A program made the position numbers and the translations under genes. DNA of 64,000 nt. Origin: Vibrio hyugaensis (GTDB taxonomy: Bacteria > Pseudomonadota > Gammaproteobacteria > Enterobacterales > Vibrionaceae). The stretch covers positions 1,302,001 through 1,366,000 of the forward strand of contig NZ_CP025795.1 of assembly GCF_002906655.1 (NCBI RefSeq), read 5' to 3'. Position 1 is the stretch's first letter, and each line of letters starts with the position of its first letter. Positions 26,899-35,775 of this stretch are shown here, one piece after another. The notes under the pieces were generated by a model. The model did not search any database and was not told where the DNA came from. It was given only the letters and a program-made list of their open reading frames with translations.

Positions 26899-28230
26899 AT
26901 GACGTCGAAAGAGATCCTTCAAATACGCAACGTCCGCTACTTCTTAATGTTTAGAAGTAGCTACTTTGCGCGCTTCTACTACCCAGTATTCACTCTGCTC
27001 TATTTAGACTACGGGCTAACTTTGTCTCAATTTGCCATGCTAAACGTGGTTTGGGCAGCCACTATTGTACTTGCCGAAGTCCCATCAGGTGCCTTTGCCG
27101 ATACGTTAGGGCGAAAAAGACTGGTGGTCTTGTCTTCCATCGTCATGTTTATCGAAATCGCAATGATCGCCTTTGTCCCTACCGGGAACCCCACTTTTGT
27201 TTTCGTTGTGTTTTTGATTAACCGAGTATTAAGTGGCTTAGCGATGGCGTTGGCAAGTGGTGCCGATGAAGCACTGGCTTACGACACCTTGAAACAACAA
27301 GGCAAAGAAGCGTTGTGGCCACGAGTGTTACAGATCCAACTTCGTATTGCTTCGAGCGTTAGTATTGTTGTCACGCTCGTTGGTGCGGCGATGTATGATG
27401 TAAACTTTATGGCTAGCGCCTATCAATTCCTCGGGTTGGCTGAGCCAGAAACGACTCAAGACATCATGCGCATCCCCGTCTACGCGACATTGTTTGTTGC
27501 GATGGTCGCGATCTACGCTGCATTTAGCATGAGAGAAGAGAAAAAGGTGATACCAAGCAGCGAAAGCAAGCTGGCTTCAATCATGGCAAGCATGAAGCTG
27601 ACGCTCAATACGGCTAAATGGGTACTTTCCACGCCTTATGTGCTGTTCATTTTGCTTTACTACAGTTTGTTCGAACACACATCGCGAATGTTTTTGACCA
27701 TGAACAGTCAGTACTATCGTGCGATTGATATTCCAATTATCTACTTCGGCTTTATCGGTGCTGGCATCAGCCTATTACAAATTATCTTGGCTGGTCAAAG
27801 TCGTCGTTTGGCAGAGAGCATGGCACCGAAGACGTTTATTGCAGTGATGGGGCTCGCGACGATGGCGACCTACTATTGGATTAGTCTAGGATGGTCGATA
27901 TACGGTGTAATTCCTGCTCTGATCCTGATCTTTATTATTATGACGATGAACATCTTTATCAGTTATCACCTTAATAAAAACACCGAATCACACAATAGAG
28001 CCACCGTACTAAGTTTTAAAGGTTTGATGTTTAACCTAGGTTACGGCTTGATCGGCATGTTGTATGCCTACTACTACAAGTTGCTATCGCAGAACTATAC
28101 CGAGGAGCAGATAGAACAACACATCGATTTCATCGCATCGCTGTCTTCATTCTTCTACTACTTCACGTTTTTATTTCTCGCCATCAGTGTGTTTTTCTAC
28201 TTTAAAGACAAGAAGCAGGCGATTTTTTAG
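26899..28230 (+). CDS. MFS transporter
   Basis: A 443-residue major-facilitator permease with about twelve hydrophobic helices. The A-loop motif is AFADTLGRKRLVV (GxxxDxxGRRR/K type) between helices 2 and 3. The two halves are joined by a cytoplasmic loop (about residues 205-235, MREEKKVIPSSESK). The N-terminal RNVRYFLMFRSSYFARFYYP resembles a branch of drug or multisubstrate exporters. The substrate cannot be assigned. It ends in a hairpin terminator overlapping the stop codon at about 28217-28236. Confidence 0.9.
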   Translation: MTSKEILQIRNVRYFLMFRSSYFARFYYPVFTLLYLDYGLTLSQFAMLNVVWAATIVLAEVPSGAFADTLGRKRLVVLSSIVMFIEIAMIAFVPTGNPTFVFVVFLINRVLSGLAMALASGADEALAYDTLKQQGKEALWPRVLQIQLRIASSVSIVVTLVGAAMYDVNFMASAYQFLGLAEPETTQDIMRIPVYATLFVAMVAIYAAFSMREEKKVIPSSESKLASIMASMKLTLNTAKWVLSTPYVLFILLYYSLFEHTSRMFLTMNSQYYRAIDIPIIYFGFIGAGISLLQIILAGQSRRLAESMAPKTFIAVMGLATMATYYWISLGWSIYGVIPALILIFIIMTMNIFISYHLNKNTESHNRATVLSFKGLMFNLGYGLIGMLYAYYYKLLSQNYTEEQIEQHIDFIASLSSFFYYFTFLFLAISVFFYFKDKKQAIF

Positions 28231-28236
28231 TCGCCT
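28217..28236 (+). terminator. Hairpin overlapping the MFS stop codon
   Basis: AGGCGA and TCGCCT pair across TTTTTTAG. The stem includes the last codons and stop; there is only a short T tract inside the loop, so termination efficiency is uncertain. Confidence 0.5.
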
Positions 28237-28336
28237 AATTCATCACTCGTTGGGCGTTTTCCCACGTTCTATCCAAGTCTTGTGCACACAGTGCATTGCT
28301 CTCCGCGCACTTGACATTCCGTTGATGAATACTGAG

Positions 28337-28624
28337 CTAGTTTACGGCGTTAATAACTGGCTCTTCTTCCTGTAAATTCTCTGCCAGACCAATTTCACCA
28401 GCTACATATAGAACACTCCCTATCGCTGACAAGGTTTCATTACCCTTTCTTTCAGAGAATTCGCCTGCTTGATTGACACTTTCCGACTTGATGATATTTT
28501 TGCAAACAACGCTTTCACATACTCTTCCTTCAACATCGACTGTAGAAAACTCCACAACATCATTCGCCATGATGGTACTTGAGAAAGCACCTGTTAAAGT
28601 CACTGCCATCATCCAATGTTTCAT
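28337..28624 (-). CDS. Hypothetical exported protein
   Basis: A 95-residue protein with a signal peptide (MKHWMMAVTLTGAFSSTIMA, likely cleaved at MAN) and an acidic mature part. The only two cysteines, in VCESVVCKNI, could form a disulphide. No domain recognised. It is convergent with the MFS gene. Confidence 0.6.
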   Translation of the reverse strand: MKHWMMAVTLTGAFSSTIMANDVVEFSTVDVEGRVCESVVCKNIIKSESVNQAGEFSERKGNETLSAIGSVLYVAGEIGLAENLQEEEPVINAVN

Positions 28625-29073
28625 TACACCACCAATATATTCACAATACAGATAACACCTAAGACCCTGATTGAGCTTTGATGTTCAATACTCACGGAAA
28701 TAACGCAACCAAAAAGGTTAATTTCTATCAATTTTATATCAACCTATTCTGTGTACTAGCATCAGATAACTACCGTTAGGACAATTAACATTTGCAACTA
28801 CGCATGAGCAAAGTGAGAAAATGAAAAAGTGGCGCGTCCCCTTCTAGACATACAAAACAAGCGTATTACTCCGTTTCAACAATGAATTGGAATCCTAGCT
28901 TTTGGTAAAACGAGACCGCTTACTACATATCTTTTACGGCCAATAACACTTGGTTGAGGTTCATAGAAACTCCTTTTCTGATTGATTGCTCACTGGATAA
29001 GCAGTTATATCAAATTTCACACATGAAAAAGACGGTCATAAAAACCGTCTTTCAACTTACTTTGCGAGCAAAC
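28625..29073. other. Intergenic region
   Basis: No supported gene; the terminator at 29029-29053 is listed separately. AT-rich, with no other clear repeat. Confidence 0.5.
29029..29053 (-). terminator. Rho-independent terminator of the AI-2E family gene
   Basis: A perfect 9-bp stem AAAGACGGT/ACCGTCTTT with a 7-nt loop and a T-rich 3' side on the minus strand, 20 bp after the stop codon of the gene at 29074-30198. Confidence 0.85.
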
Positions 29074-30198
29074 TTAGTCTTTCGTTTCTTGTGCTTCTGC
29101 GCTTTTTATCACCTCAGCCACGTCTTGAGTTTCCGTATCCACCCACTTCATGAACACCTGATAACCTGCCGCTAAAAAAGCCGAACCGATGAACATACCA
29201 AGAATACCACCGGACATCATACCTCCGACGGCACCAATCAGTACGATTGGCATGGGCACTTCTAATCCGCGTCCAAGAATCAACGGCTTTAAGAAGTTAT
29301 CGATTAAACTCGCCGCAAGGAGCAAAACGGTAAAAATAACATTGTGAACCGTACCACTGTCACCAGACCATAGTAGGCCGACCACCACAAGCGCAATAAT
29401 AGTCACGGGTAACTGGACGATGGCAAAAATCAACGCGATCAAAGTAAACAATGCCGCAGCAGGTACACCAGATAGCGCAACCACCCCACCAAAGACCATC
29501 GCCGTTAAGAACGCAATACCAATAATACCGATGGCGACTTGACGAATAGTCGCCGTAGTGAGTTCATGGAGCTCGGGGCCTCTCACCTCGTCGGTGAAAC
29601 TAATGAATATTTTTCGTATCGATTTTGCTGCGGGTTGTGCCCAAGCAAGCATAATTCCTGCAATAATAATCGCACCAATCAACATGAACACACTTTTCGC
29701 TGCGCCCGTTGCACTGTCAACGAACCAACTAAAAACACCTTTAATTTGTGGCTGACGCTTTTCAACGAAAACTGGAAGATCATTTGCCGCCTCATACCAC
29801 ACTGAGTGAACTTTCTCCCCGATTAACGGCCATGTTTTCACACTATCCGCAGGTTTGGTGATAACTAAAGAGCCATCTCGGTATGATTCAAATGCACCCA
29901 GTGTTTTTGACGCAAATGAGTTCCCTACCATAGCCGTTGGCGTTCCGAGAATTAACACGCCAATGATCGCAATGAACACTGCTGAACGCGTTGAACTTAG
30001 GCCAACTTTTCTTTCAATAACAAGCTTGACTGGGTATAACGCGATAGCAAGCACAAGCGCCCAAAGCAAAATTGGTAGAAACGGTAAGAACGCCCACCAA
30101 CATACGATAACAATGAGCGTAGTGACGGAGAATTTTATCAAAGACGTTGTAAACGCCTTAGTTAACACTTTCTCTAGGTTTTCGTTTGAGTTATTCAC
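29074..30198 (-). CDS. AI-2E family transporter (TqsA/PerM-like permease)
   Basis: A 374-residue integral-membrane protein with about eight transmembrane helices: a two-helix N-terminal pair, a middle amphipathic/soluble stretch (about residues 95-155) and a tightly packed C-terminal five-helix bundle. The latter ends in LIDNFLKPLILGRGLEVPMPIVLIGAVGG, the family signature. Family members include E. coli TqsA and Na+/H+ antiporters; the substrate is not always AI-2. It has a strong terminator at 29029-29053 and stands alone. Confidence 0.9.
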   Translation of the reverse strand: MNNSNENLEKVLTKAFTTSLIKFSVTTLIVIVCWWAFLPFLPILLWALVLAIALYPVKLVIERKVGLSSTRSAVFIAIIGVLILGTPTAMVGNSFASKTLGAFESYRDGSLVITKPADSVKTWPLIGEKVHSVWYEAANDLPVFVEKRQPQIKGVFSWFVDSATGAAKSVFMLIGAIIIAGIMLAWAQPAAKSIRKIFISFTDEVRGPELHELTTATIRQVAIGIIGIAFLTAMVFGGVVALSGVPAAALFTLIALIFAIVQLPVTIIALVVVGLLWSGDSGTVHNVIFTVLLLAASLIDNFLKPLILGRGLEVPMPIVLIGAVGGMMSGGILGMFIGSAFLAAGYQVFMKWVDTETQDVAEVIKSAEAQETKD

Positions 30199-30671
30199 TG
30201 TTTATCCCTTTGGTTTCGCGTCATAAATACACTTTCAAGTCGTAGAAGAGCACTAACGCTTAAATGACATCCCAACACAGTCTTCATCGCAGAGTTAAAA
30301 AACTCGAAACTTCAATGCATCGAAATTCCAACAATCCACGTTCATATAAAACCTAGTACACTCGCCCGTATATTCAATCACTTACCAAAAAATTTCCGGG
30401 GGATTTCAAACAAAAAGGAAATAAGCGAAGGAGAAGCATGAGATAAGCGTTCTTACATTCAAACAAACTTAATAAGCCATTGCTATTTAGCGTGATTTTG
30501 ACAATAGATAATCGATTACCATCAAGCTTGTTGATTCGAAAGAGCACCCATTGCGTTATAAGTCACACCAAAAGTTCACTCCGCCTAATCAATTTAATTC
30601 CTTATTAACTTTTATAAATCCGGGCTATTATCGAGTAGAACCGTTGCTCAACGTATATAAGGTAAACAATA
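30199..30671. other. Divergent intergenic region
   Basis: It separates the AI-2E gene (-) from the YceI gene (+) and presumably holds both promoters. No ORF or repeat recognised. Confidence 0.45.
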
Positions 30672-31244
30672 ATGAAAAAGGCTTTATCCACTCTCAGCAT
30701 CGCAGTGGCACTGTTTTCAAGTGCATCATTTGCTGCTGACAAGTACATGTTAGATTCCGAACTCTCCTCCCTCAGCTTCGCAACAATCAAAAAGCAATAT
30801 ATTGTCGAACCCGCAACAATCGATGCTCTAACCGGTACGCTTGATGCTCAAGGGCAGTTTGACGTTTCTGTCGATCTCAACAGTATCAATACTGGCATTC
30901 CTATTCGTAACACACGCCTAAATGAGATCTTCTTTGAATCAGCGAAACACGTACCAGTAAAGGTGGTTGGTAAAGTGGATTGGGCTTCTCTAGAAAAAGG
31001 CTCGCACAAAGTGAAAGTGCCAGCGGAAGTAACATTGTTTGGTAAAGCCAAATCTGTTGAATTCCCGGTCGTCATTCTAAATGCAGGCGATACTGTTATG
31101 GTTAGCTCAAGCGCACCAGTTATTATCGCCGCCTCAGACTTTGGCATCCCAAGTGAGAACTTAACCAACCTAGCCGCTACGGTTGGTGGCATTGCGATTT
31201 CAGACCAAGTACCGCTCACTCTGAATCTAACATTTAAAAAATAG
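30672..31244 (+). CDS. YceI family periplasmic lipid-binding protein
   Basis: A 190-residue exported protein with a signal peptide (about 1-22, ending SFA-AD) and one YceI-like beta-barrel domain: KYMLDSELSSLSFATIKKQY near the start, VDLNSINTGIPIRNTRLNEIFF in the middle and EVTLFGKAKSVEFPVVI later. The lipocalin-like fold binds polyisoprenoids (ubiquinone-like lipids) in characterised members. A cytochrome b561 gene lies convergently next door, echoing the E. coli yceJ-yceI pair, with a shared terminator at 31261-31287. Note that here the two face each other instead of forming an operon. Confidence 0.9.
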   Translation: MKKALSTLSIAVALFSSASFAADKYMLDSELSSLSFATIKKQYIVEPATIDALTGTLDAQGQFDVSVDLNSINTGIPIRNTRLNEIFFESAKHVPVKVVGKVDWASLEKGSHKVKVPAEVTLFGKAKSVEFPVVILNAGDTVMVSSSAPVIIAASDFGIPSENLTNLAATVGGIAISDQVPLTLNLTFKK

Positions 31245-31260
31245 TTAGATATATGAAAGT

Positions 31261-31287
31261 AAAGGCTTGGAGTCTCACCAAGCCTTT
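31261..31287. terminator. Bidirectional terminator between YceI and cytochrome b561 genes
   Basis: A 10-bp perfect stem AAAGGCTTGG/CCAAGCCTTT with a 7-nt loop, followed by a T run on the + strand and A-rich sequence on the other. Confidence 0.9.
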
Positions 31288-31332
31288 TTTCTTTCTGTAC
31301 GACCCTGATTTGCGCAATTCAGCTCTTTTTTA

Positions 31333-31923
31333 CTAACCTTGCTTTGAAGTGCTCAGCACCATACTTCGCAGCACATCATTCTTACTCACATAATGATGTT
31401 TCAGCGCCGCCAATATATGTACCACCACCAACGTAGCCAACGTTGCACAGCCAACACGATGGACCATAAAGAAAAAGTTATTCACTTCGGCATTAGAAAT
31501 TGGGTTTAGAATAGTAAACTGCCAAAAAAACGGGAACTCATGTTTTAGCATTAAGAAACCGCTAACAAAGACAACAAACATCACCAAATAGATCATGCTA
31601 TGTGCCAATTTTGCGATGCTTTTTTGCGTACAAGAAACGGTGTGTGGTAGCTCAGGGGATTGACGAAAGTAGGACCATCCCCAACGCACAATCAATAATA
31701 CCGAAGCGATGGTCGCAAAAGACATGTTAAGTGTAGACAGGACGTGGAACAGCTGCGGCATATCCATCACGAAGAGCATGCCATAACCTGCGATAGTGGC
31801 ATAAATGATGATCACAGCCATCACCCAATGCAGCCATTTACTGAACGCATCATAATGTTGAGTGGGTTTATTTTGGACGTGTGGAATCGCTTTCTGGTGC
31901 TGACCAGAATCTAGTTTGGGCAT
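31333..31923 (-). CDS. Cytochrome b561 family protein
   Basis: A 196-residue membrane haem protein of the bacterial b561 (CybB) type. Four helices carry the haem-ligand histidines, including H31/W32 in FSKWLHWVMAVIIIYA, and later MVHRVGCATLATLVVVHILAALKHHY. It likely moves electrons from ubiquinol to periplasmic acceptors such as superoxide; that is inferred from the family. It is convergent with YceI. Confidence 0.9.
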   Translation of the reverse strand: MPKLDSGQHQKAIPHVQNKPTQHYDAFSKWLHWVMAVIIIYATIAGYGMLFVMDMPQLFHVLSTLNMSFATIASVLLIVRWGWSYFRQSPELPHTVSCTQKSIAKLAHSMIYLVMFVVFVSGFLMLKHEFPFFWQFTILNPISNAEVNNFFFMVHRVGCATLATLVVVHILAALKHHYVSKNDVLRSMVLSTSKQG

Positions 31924-32007
31924 ATTGTCACCACTGAATAGAAATTGGTACCTGCATGGGAATATTGCGAGCGAAGTGCTATCCCATGAATGAAGATTGA
32001 AGAAATA

Positions 32008-32036
32008 ACGGAAGGCATCAGAGCCTTCCGTTTTTC
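32008..32036 (-). terminator. Rho-independent terminator of the chitinase gene
   Basis: A 9-bp stem ACGGAAGGC/GCCTTCCGT with a 6-nt loop, about 30 bp past the chitinase stop. T tracts flank the stem on both strands, so it probably acts for the chitinase. Confidence 0.85.
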
Positions 32037-32062
32037 AAGTAGATTACAAGATGAGGTGGGTA

Positions 32063-34948
32063 CTACTTGCTTACACTGATCATTTCGTTGAAGTATTCAA
32101 CTTGCTCTGCCATGCTCAAACCTTGGTTGTTTGAACCAAGCGTCCACATGAAGAAACCACCATAACCGTTGTCTTTTTGCCATTTGGCGCGGTCTAGGTT
32201 GTTCTGACGTGTTTCAACGAAGTTGCCGTCTGGGCCCCATTGGCTGTTGATCGTGTTACCTAAAACAATCTTCGACTTGTCTCCAATATATTCAGCATAG
32301 TTCGCCATCGCGACATCGTAGAGGAAGTTCTCACCTGCGTCGTAAGTCATGACATTGAAGAAATCAAAGTCGTTCTTCGTATCTTTCAATAAATCAATAA
32401 CTTCACCGTGGTGAGATGAGCGACCTGATGGCTCAACGTAAGAACAGTTTTCAAACACGTTAGCATTCATACAATCAACAGGGTCTGCGCCTACATGGTA
32501 AGTAGTCAGAGACAGAACCTTGGTGTTGCCAACTTTTTCGCGGATCAACTTGATCAATGCGGTTAGGTCTTGGTTTTCTTTGTCCGTGATTCGCGCTGCT
32601 TTTTCGAAGTCGAAGTCCAGACCATCGATTTGTACGTAACCCGCTAACTGATACTTGCTGTAGTCACAGCTACCATCTGATGTCGTAGCAAGACACTCAC
32701 CTTCAACCTCTTCCGCCGTTAGGTTCTTCTTGTACACAGGGAATGGCGTGTGAACTAAATCAACCAGACCATTTGCGACGGCTTCACGGCTCTGTGGAGT
32801 GCTAATCGCAGACCAAATACTTTCGTAAGTTTGGCCACCAAACGCGACCATCATGGTTACGTTATTGTTGTCATGCTTAAGCGTTGACCATGCTAGATAC
32901 TGACTTGGCATCCAATCTGGGTTGTAATCCGGTGGTGTTAGCATGCCATCAGAGATCGTGATGTTACCGCTTGCGTCCCACTTACCAAATGACAATAGGT
33001 AACCATCACCCTCAGAATTGAACAGTTGCTCATAATCGTTTAAGCCCCAAGAAGTCAGATAACTGATTGAGCGATCAGGGTTATCCACCAAGCCGCCGCC
33101 AGTGCTTTCTTTCACTGTGATGTTAGACGTTGCAGACGTTTGCTCTTGGTTTGCAGTGTTCATCGCTTTTGCAGTGATGGCGTAAGCACCCTTCTGTGCA
33201 CCAAGCCATTCGTACTCGTATGGTGCTTCGGTATCTTTATACAGCTCGTTACCATTGGCGACAAAACTCACTGATTTGATATCTCCTTCGTAGCTCTTCG
33301 CATCTGCTTTGATAGAAATCGCACGACCTTCGAAGTAGCTTGAACCATCCACCGGAGACGAAAGTGAAACAACCAGATCTTTATCGGTTATCGCAAGTGA
33401 AATTGGTGTGGCTTCAGCACTCGCCCCTTGATCATCGTAAGCGACAACCGTCAGTGTGTATTGTCCTTCATCTTGAGCAGGAACCGTAATGGTGTAGGTA
33501 TCGCCTTCTGAAGGTGTGTTTGCGGTCGCCACCACTTCGCCATTCAGTTGAACATCGACACGTGCGACCTCTGTATCATCCGTGGCTTCAACAATCACAC
33601 CAAACGGTTGGTTCGGCGCAATTTTCTGACCATCTTGCGGTGATAGAACATTGACTTCTGGGAGTGGGTTAGGATCACATTGCCCTACTTCATTCCAAGC
33701 GTCTTTCCATGCATCTGGGTAGTCTGGATGACCTGTACCCGGTGTCCAAACTGGGTTACCACACCAACCCGCAACCGTGCATGAGTAGATATTACCGATG
33801 TTAGTGACTTCATCACCGACTTTGTAAGGTACACCATCTTCGTAAGGAGGTACGTTACCACAACTTGTGCCTGTGTCAGTAACTGTAACCGTTAAGCTCT
33901 TGCGTGATACATGATTCTCGTCATCCTGAGCTTCAGCGCGAAGCGTTGCAGAACCCGGGGGTTGTGCCGTCCAATCACATGAGAAATCTTGTGTCGTTTT
34001 CGCGTCTAGGCTACAAACTTCAGCATCATTGGCGAAGAGCTTAACTGTGGCTAAATCGTCGTCTGCATCAGTGACATTCGCCGAAATCGTAATGGTGTCA
34101 CCTTTTTGATGAGAAGAGCCCGCGTCAGGAGAGATAAACTCAATCACAGGAGGATTTGGCGCTGTAGATTCCGACTCGACGGTTACTTGGACATGTTGTT
34201 CAGTTAACTTGTCACCACTCGCATTGAATGCCATGACCGCGATAGAGGCAGCGCCAATTTCTGATGGAAGCCAAGCTTGTTGATACTCAGCTGTGCCTTC
34301 AACGACGGGTTGCTCTGCTAACTTAGTATTGTTTACCCAGAACTCTAATTTGCTTACGCCTTCACCTTCTACGCTGGTGATAATGTCAACGTTAGTGCCA
34401 GTGTAAACCACAGAGTTTTGTGTGGGAGCCAATATATCCAAAGTGAACTCTGGCGGAGGAACAACTTCACCGTCGACTTTCACGACAACAGAATCTTCAA
34501 ACGCGTTTAAATCTGCCAGTTCACCACCAAACGAAATCGTCAATGCCGCAAATTCGCCAGAGGCCAATTCACTGTCGACCCATGAGCCGTCAGGGAAAGT
34601 CAGTGTTACGGCGTTTAGAACACCATCAGGTTGTGTGGTATGGGAGATTTCCCAAGAAGGGTATGAAAGATGATTAGACGCCCAACCGATGTCGTTAATC
34701 GCGACAGGCAACACAAACTCAATCACAGCATCACGCATGTCCGCCGAATCTGTTCCTGTGTTTTTGACCACTAGCTTGTATGTGCTCCAGTATTCACTCT
34801 CTGATTGAGCTATGGTGTCTGCGCTGAATTCCGTCGCCATGGCTTGTGAAATTGGATTTAGCAATAAGCCAGAACAAAGCATGGTAAGCCCTAAAGTGCG
34901 ATAACCAATGGAGTTTGTTTTCGTAGCACTGCTCTTTCTTAGATACAT
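32063..34948 (-). CDS. Secreted GH18 chitinase with CBM and Ig-like modules
   Basis: A 961-residue extracellular chitinase. After a long signal peptide (about residues 1-39, ending AMATEF), a ChiC-like N-terminal carbohydrate-binding segment (about 40-165) leads into Ig-like modules (about 170-360). A CBM5/12-type chitin-binding domain follows (GVPYKVGDEVTNIGNIYSCT and WTPGTGHPDYPDAWKDAW, about 368-427), then two more Ig-like modules (about 430-630). The GH18 catalytic barrel begins near ISYLTSWGLNDYEQLF. The catalytic DxxDxDxE is intact as DGLDFDFE (about residue 778). It would hydrolyse chitin outside the cell, with chitobiose as main product. Its long AT-rich upstream region suggests elaborate control. 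Confidence 0.95.
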   Translation of the reverse strand: MYLRKSSATKTNSIGYRTLGLTMLCSGLLLNPISQAMATEFSADTIAQSESEYWSTYKLVVKNTGTDSADMRDAVIEFVLPVAINDIGWASNHLSYPSWEISHTTQPDGVLNAVTLTFPDGSWVDSELASGEFAALTISFGGELADLNAFEDSVVVKVDGEVVPPPEFTLDILAPTQNSVVYTGTNVDIITSVEGEGVSKLEFWVNNTKLAEQPVVEGTAEYQQAWLPSEIGAASIAVMAFNASGDKLTEQHVQVTVESESTAPNPPVIEFISPDAGSSHQKGDTITISANVTDADDDLATVKLFANDAEVCSLDAKTTQDFSCDWTAQPPGSATLRAEAQDDENHVSRKSLTVTVTDTGTSCGNVPPYEDGVPYKVGDEVTNIGNIYSCTVAGWCGNPVWTPGTGHPDYPDAWKDAWNEVGQCDPNPLPEVNVLSPQDGQKIAPNQPFGVIVEATDDTEVARVDVQLNGEVVATANTPSEGDTYTITVPAQDEGQYTLTVVAYDDQGASAEATPISLAITDKDLVVSLSSPVDGSSYFEGRAISIKADAKSYEGDIKSVSFVANGNELYKDTEAPYEYEWLGAQKGAYAITAKAMNTANQEQTSATSNITVKESTGGGLVDNPDRSISYLTSWGLNDYEQLFNSEGDGYLLSFGKWDASGNITISDGMLTPPDYNPDWMPSQYLAWSTLKHDNNNVTMMVAFGGQTYESIWSAISTPQSREAVANGLVDLVHTPFPVYKKNLTAEEVEGECLATTSDGSCDYSKYQLAGYVQIDGLDFDFEKAARITDKENQDLTALIKLIREKVGNTKVLSLTTYHVGADPVDCMNANVFENCSYVEPSGRSSHHGEVIDLLKDTKNDFDFFNVMTYDAGENFLYDVAMANYAEYIGDKSKIVLGNTINSQWGPDGNFVETRQNNLDRAKWQKDNGYGGFFMWTLGSNNQGLSMAEQVEYFNEMISVSK

Positions 34949-35775
34949 AATTACGTCCTTAGTTTTATATAGTTATTTAGGTAGTGCATAAAGGCCTGCA
35001 ATTAATGGTTCATTTAATTTTTGCAAGCGCACTTAATTTATAAATAAAAATAACCAAGGCAAAAATTCATTCTTACTTCTGGGATAAATATCAAAATTTA
35101 TCTTACATTATTTAATTATTGCTTATTTTATAAACCACAGAGTTATAAAAAAATCGATTAAATCAATGATAAAGAATACACTTAATTAGCTTATCTTAAT
35201 TTAATTAAGATCCTGCTATCATTATTAAGTAGCTTTCTTTAAACATAACCTTAGAACACAATGAAATCCGAATTTATACCAATAATTACAATAACTTGAA
35301 ACACAGTAAACTTTACTCTCATAGAGAAATAATGTGTAAAGTCTCGCCTTCGATAGAAACAAGATAAATCAAATCATTAGTTTTTAATATGAATTAACTT
35401 ATTACATAACAATAAGACATAAACTTACTTCAGATAACTACATATAAAAACCCATCTTACAAAATTGGATTTTTGGAATAAATGTCACACATGAACCTCC
35501 CATTACAAAAATAATAAAAACTGGAAAAGTTAGAGTTTAAATTCTATTTAACTGTCATAAAAATTTAATAAACACCTTACTTACCTAATGTCGTTAATTT
35601 TTGTATAAATATAATTTTTCTTATTAGCTATTTTATTTTACATCCGTATTATAAATCGTCATTCTACCTTCAACATGTTTGCTTTTCCCTGACTAACATT
35701 TAGCCTCAAACAACTTGGCTAACCAAAAACAACAAAGGCAAGCCGAAGCTTGCCTTTGATTTTAGAATTTAATAA
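34949..35775. other. Long AT-rich intergenic region upstream of the chitinase
   Basis: 827 bp with no supported gene, strikingly AT-rich with many runs of A and T and TTAATT/AATTAA tracts. It contains the terminator at 35733-35758 for the M23 peptidase gene (-). The rest is presumably chitinase promoter and control DNA. No CRP-like site is obvious to me. Confidence 0.5.
35733..35758 (-). terminator. Rho-independent terminator of the M23 peptidase gene
   Basis: CAAAGGCAAGCC pairs with GGCTTGCCTTTG around the GAAGCT core; a variant of the AAAGGCGAACC family. Confidence 0.75.
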
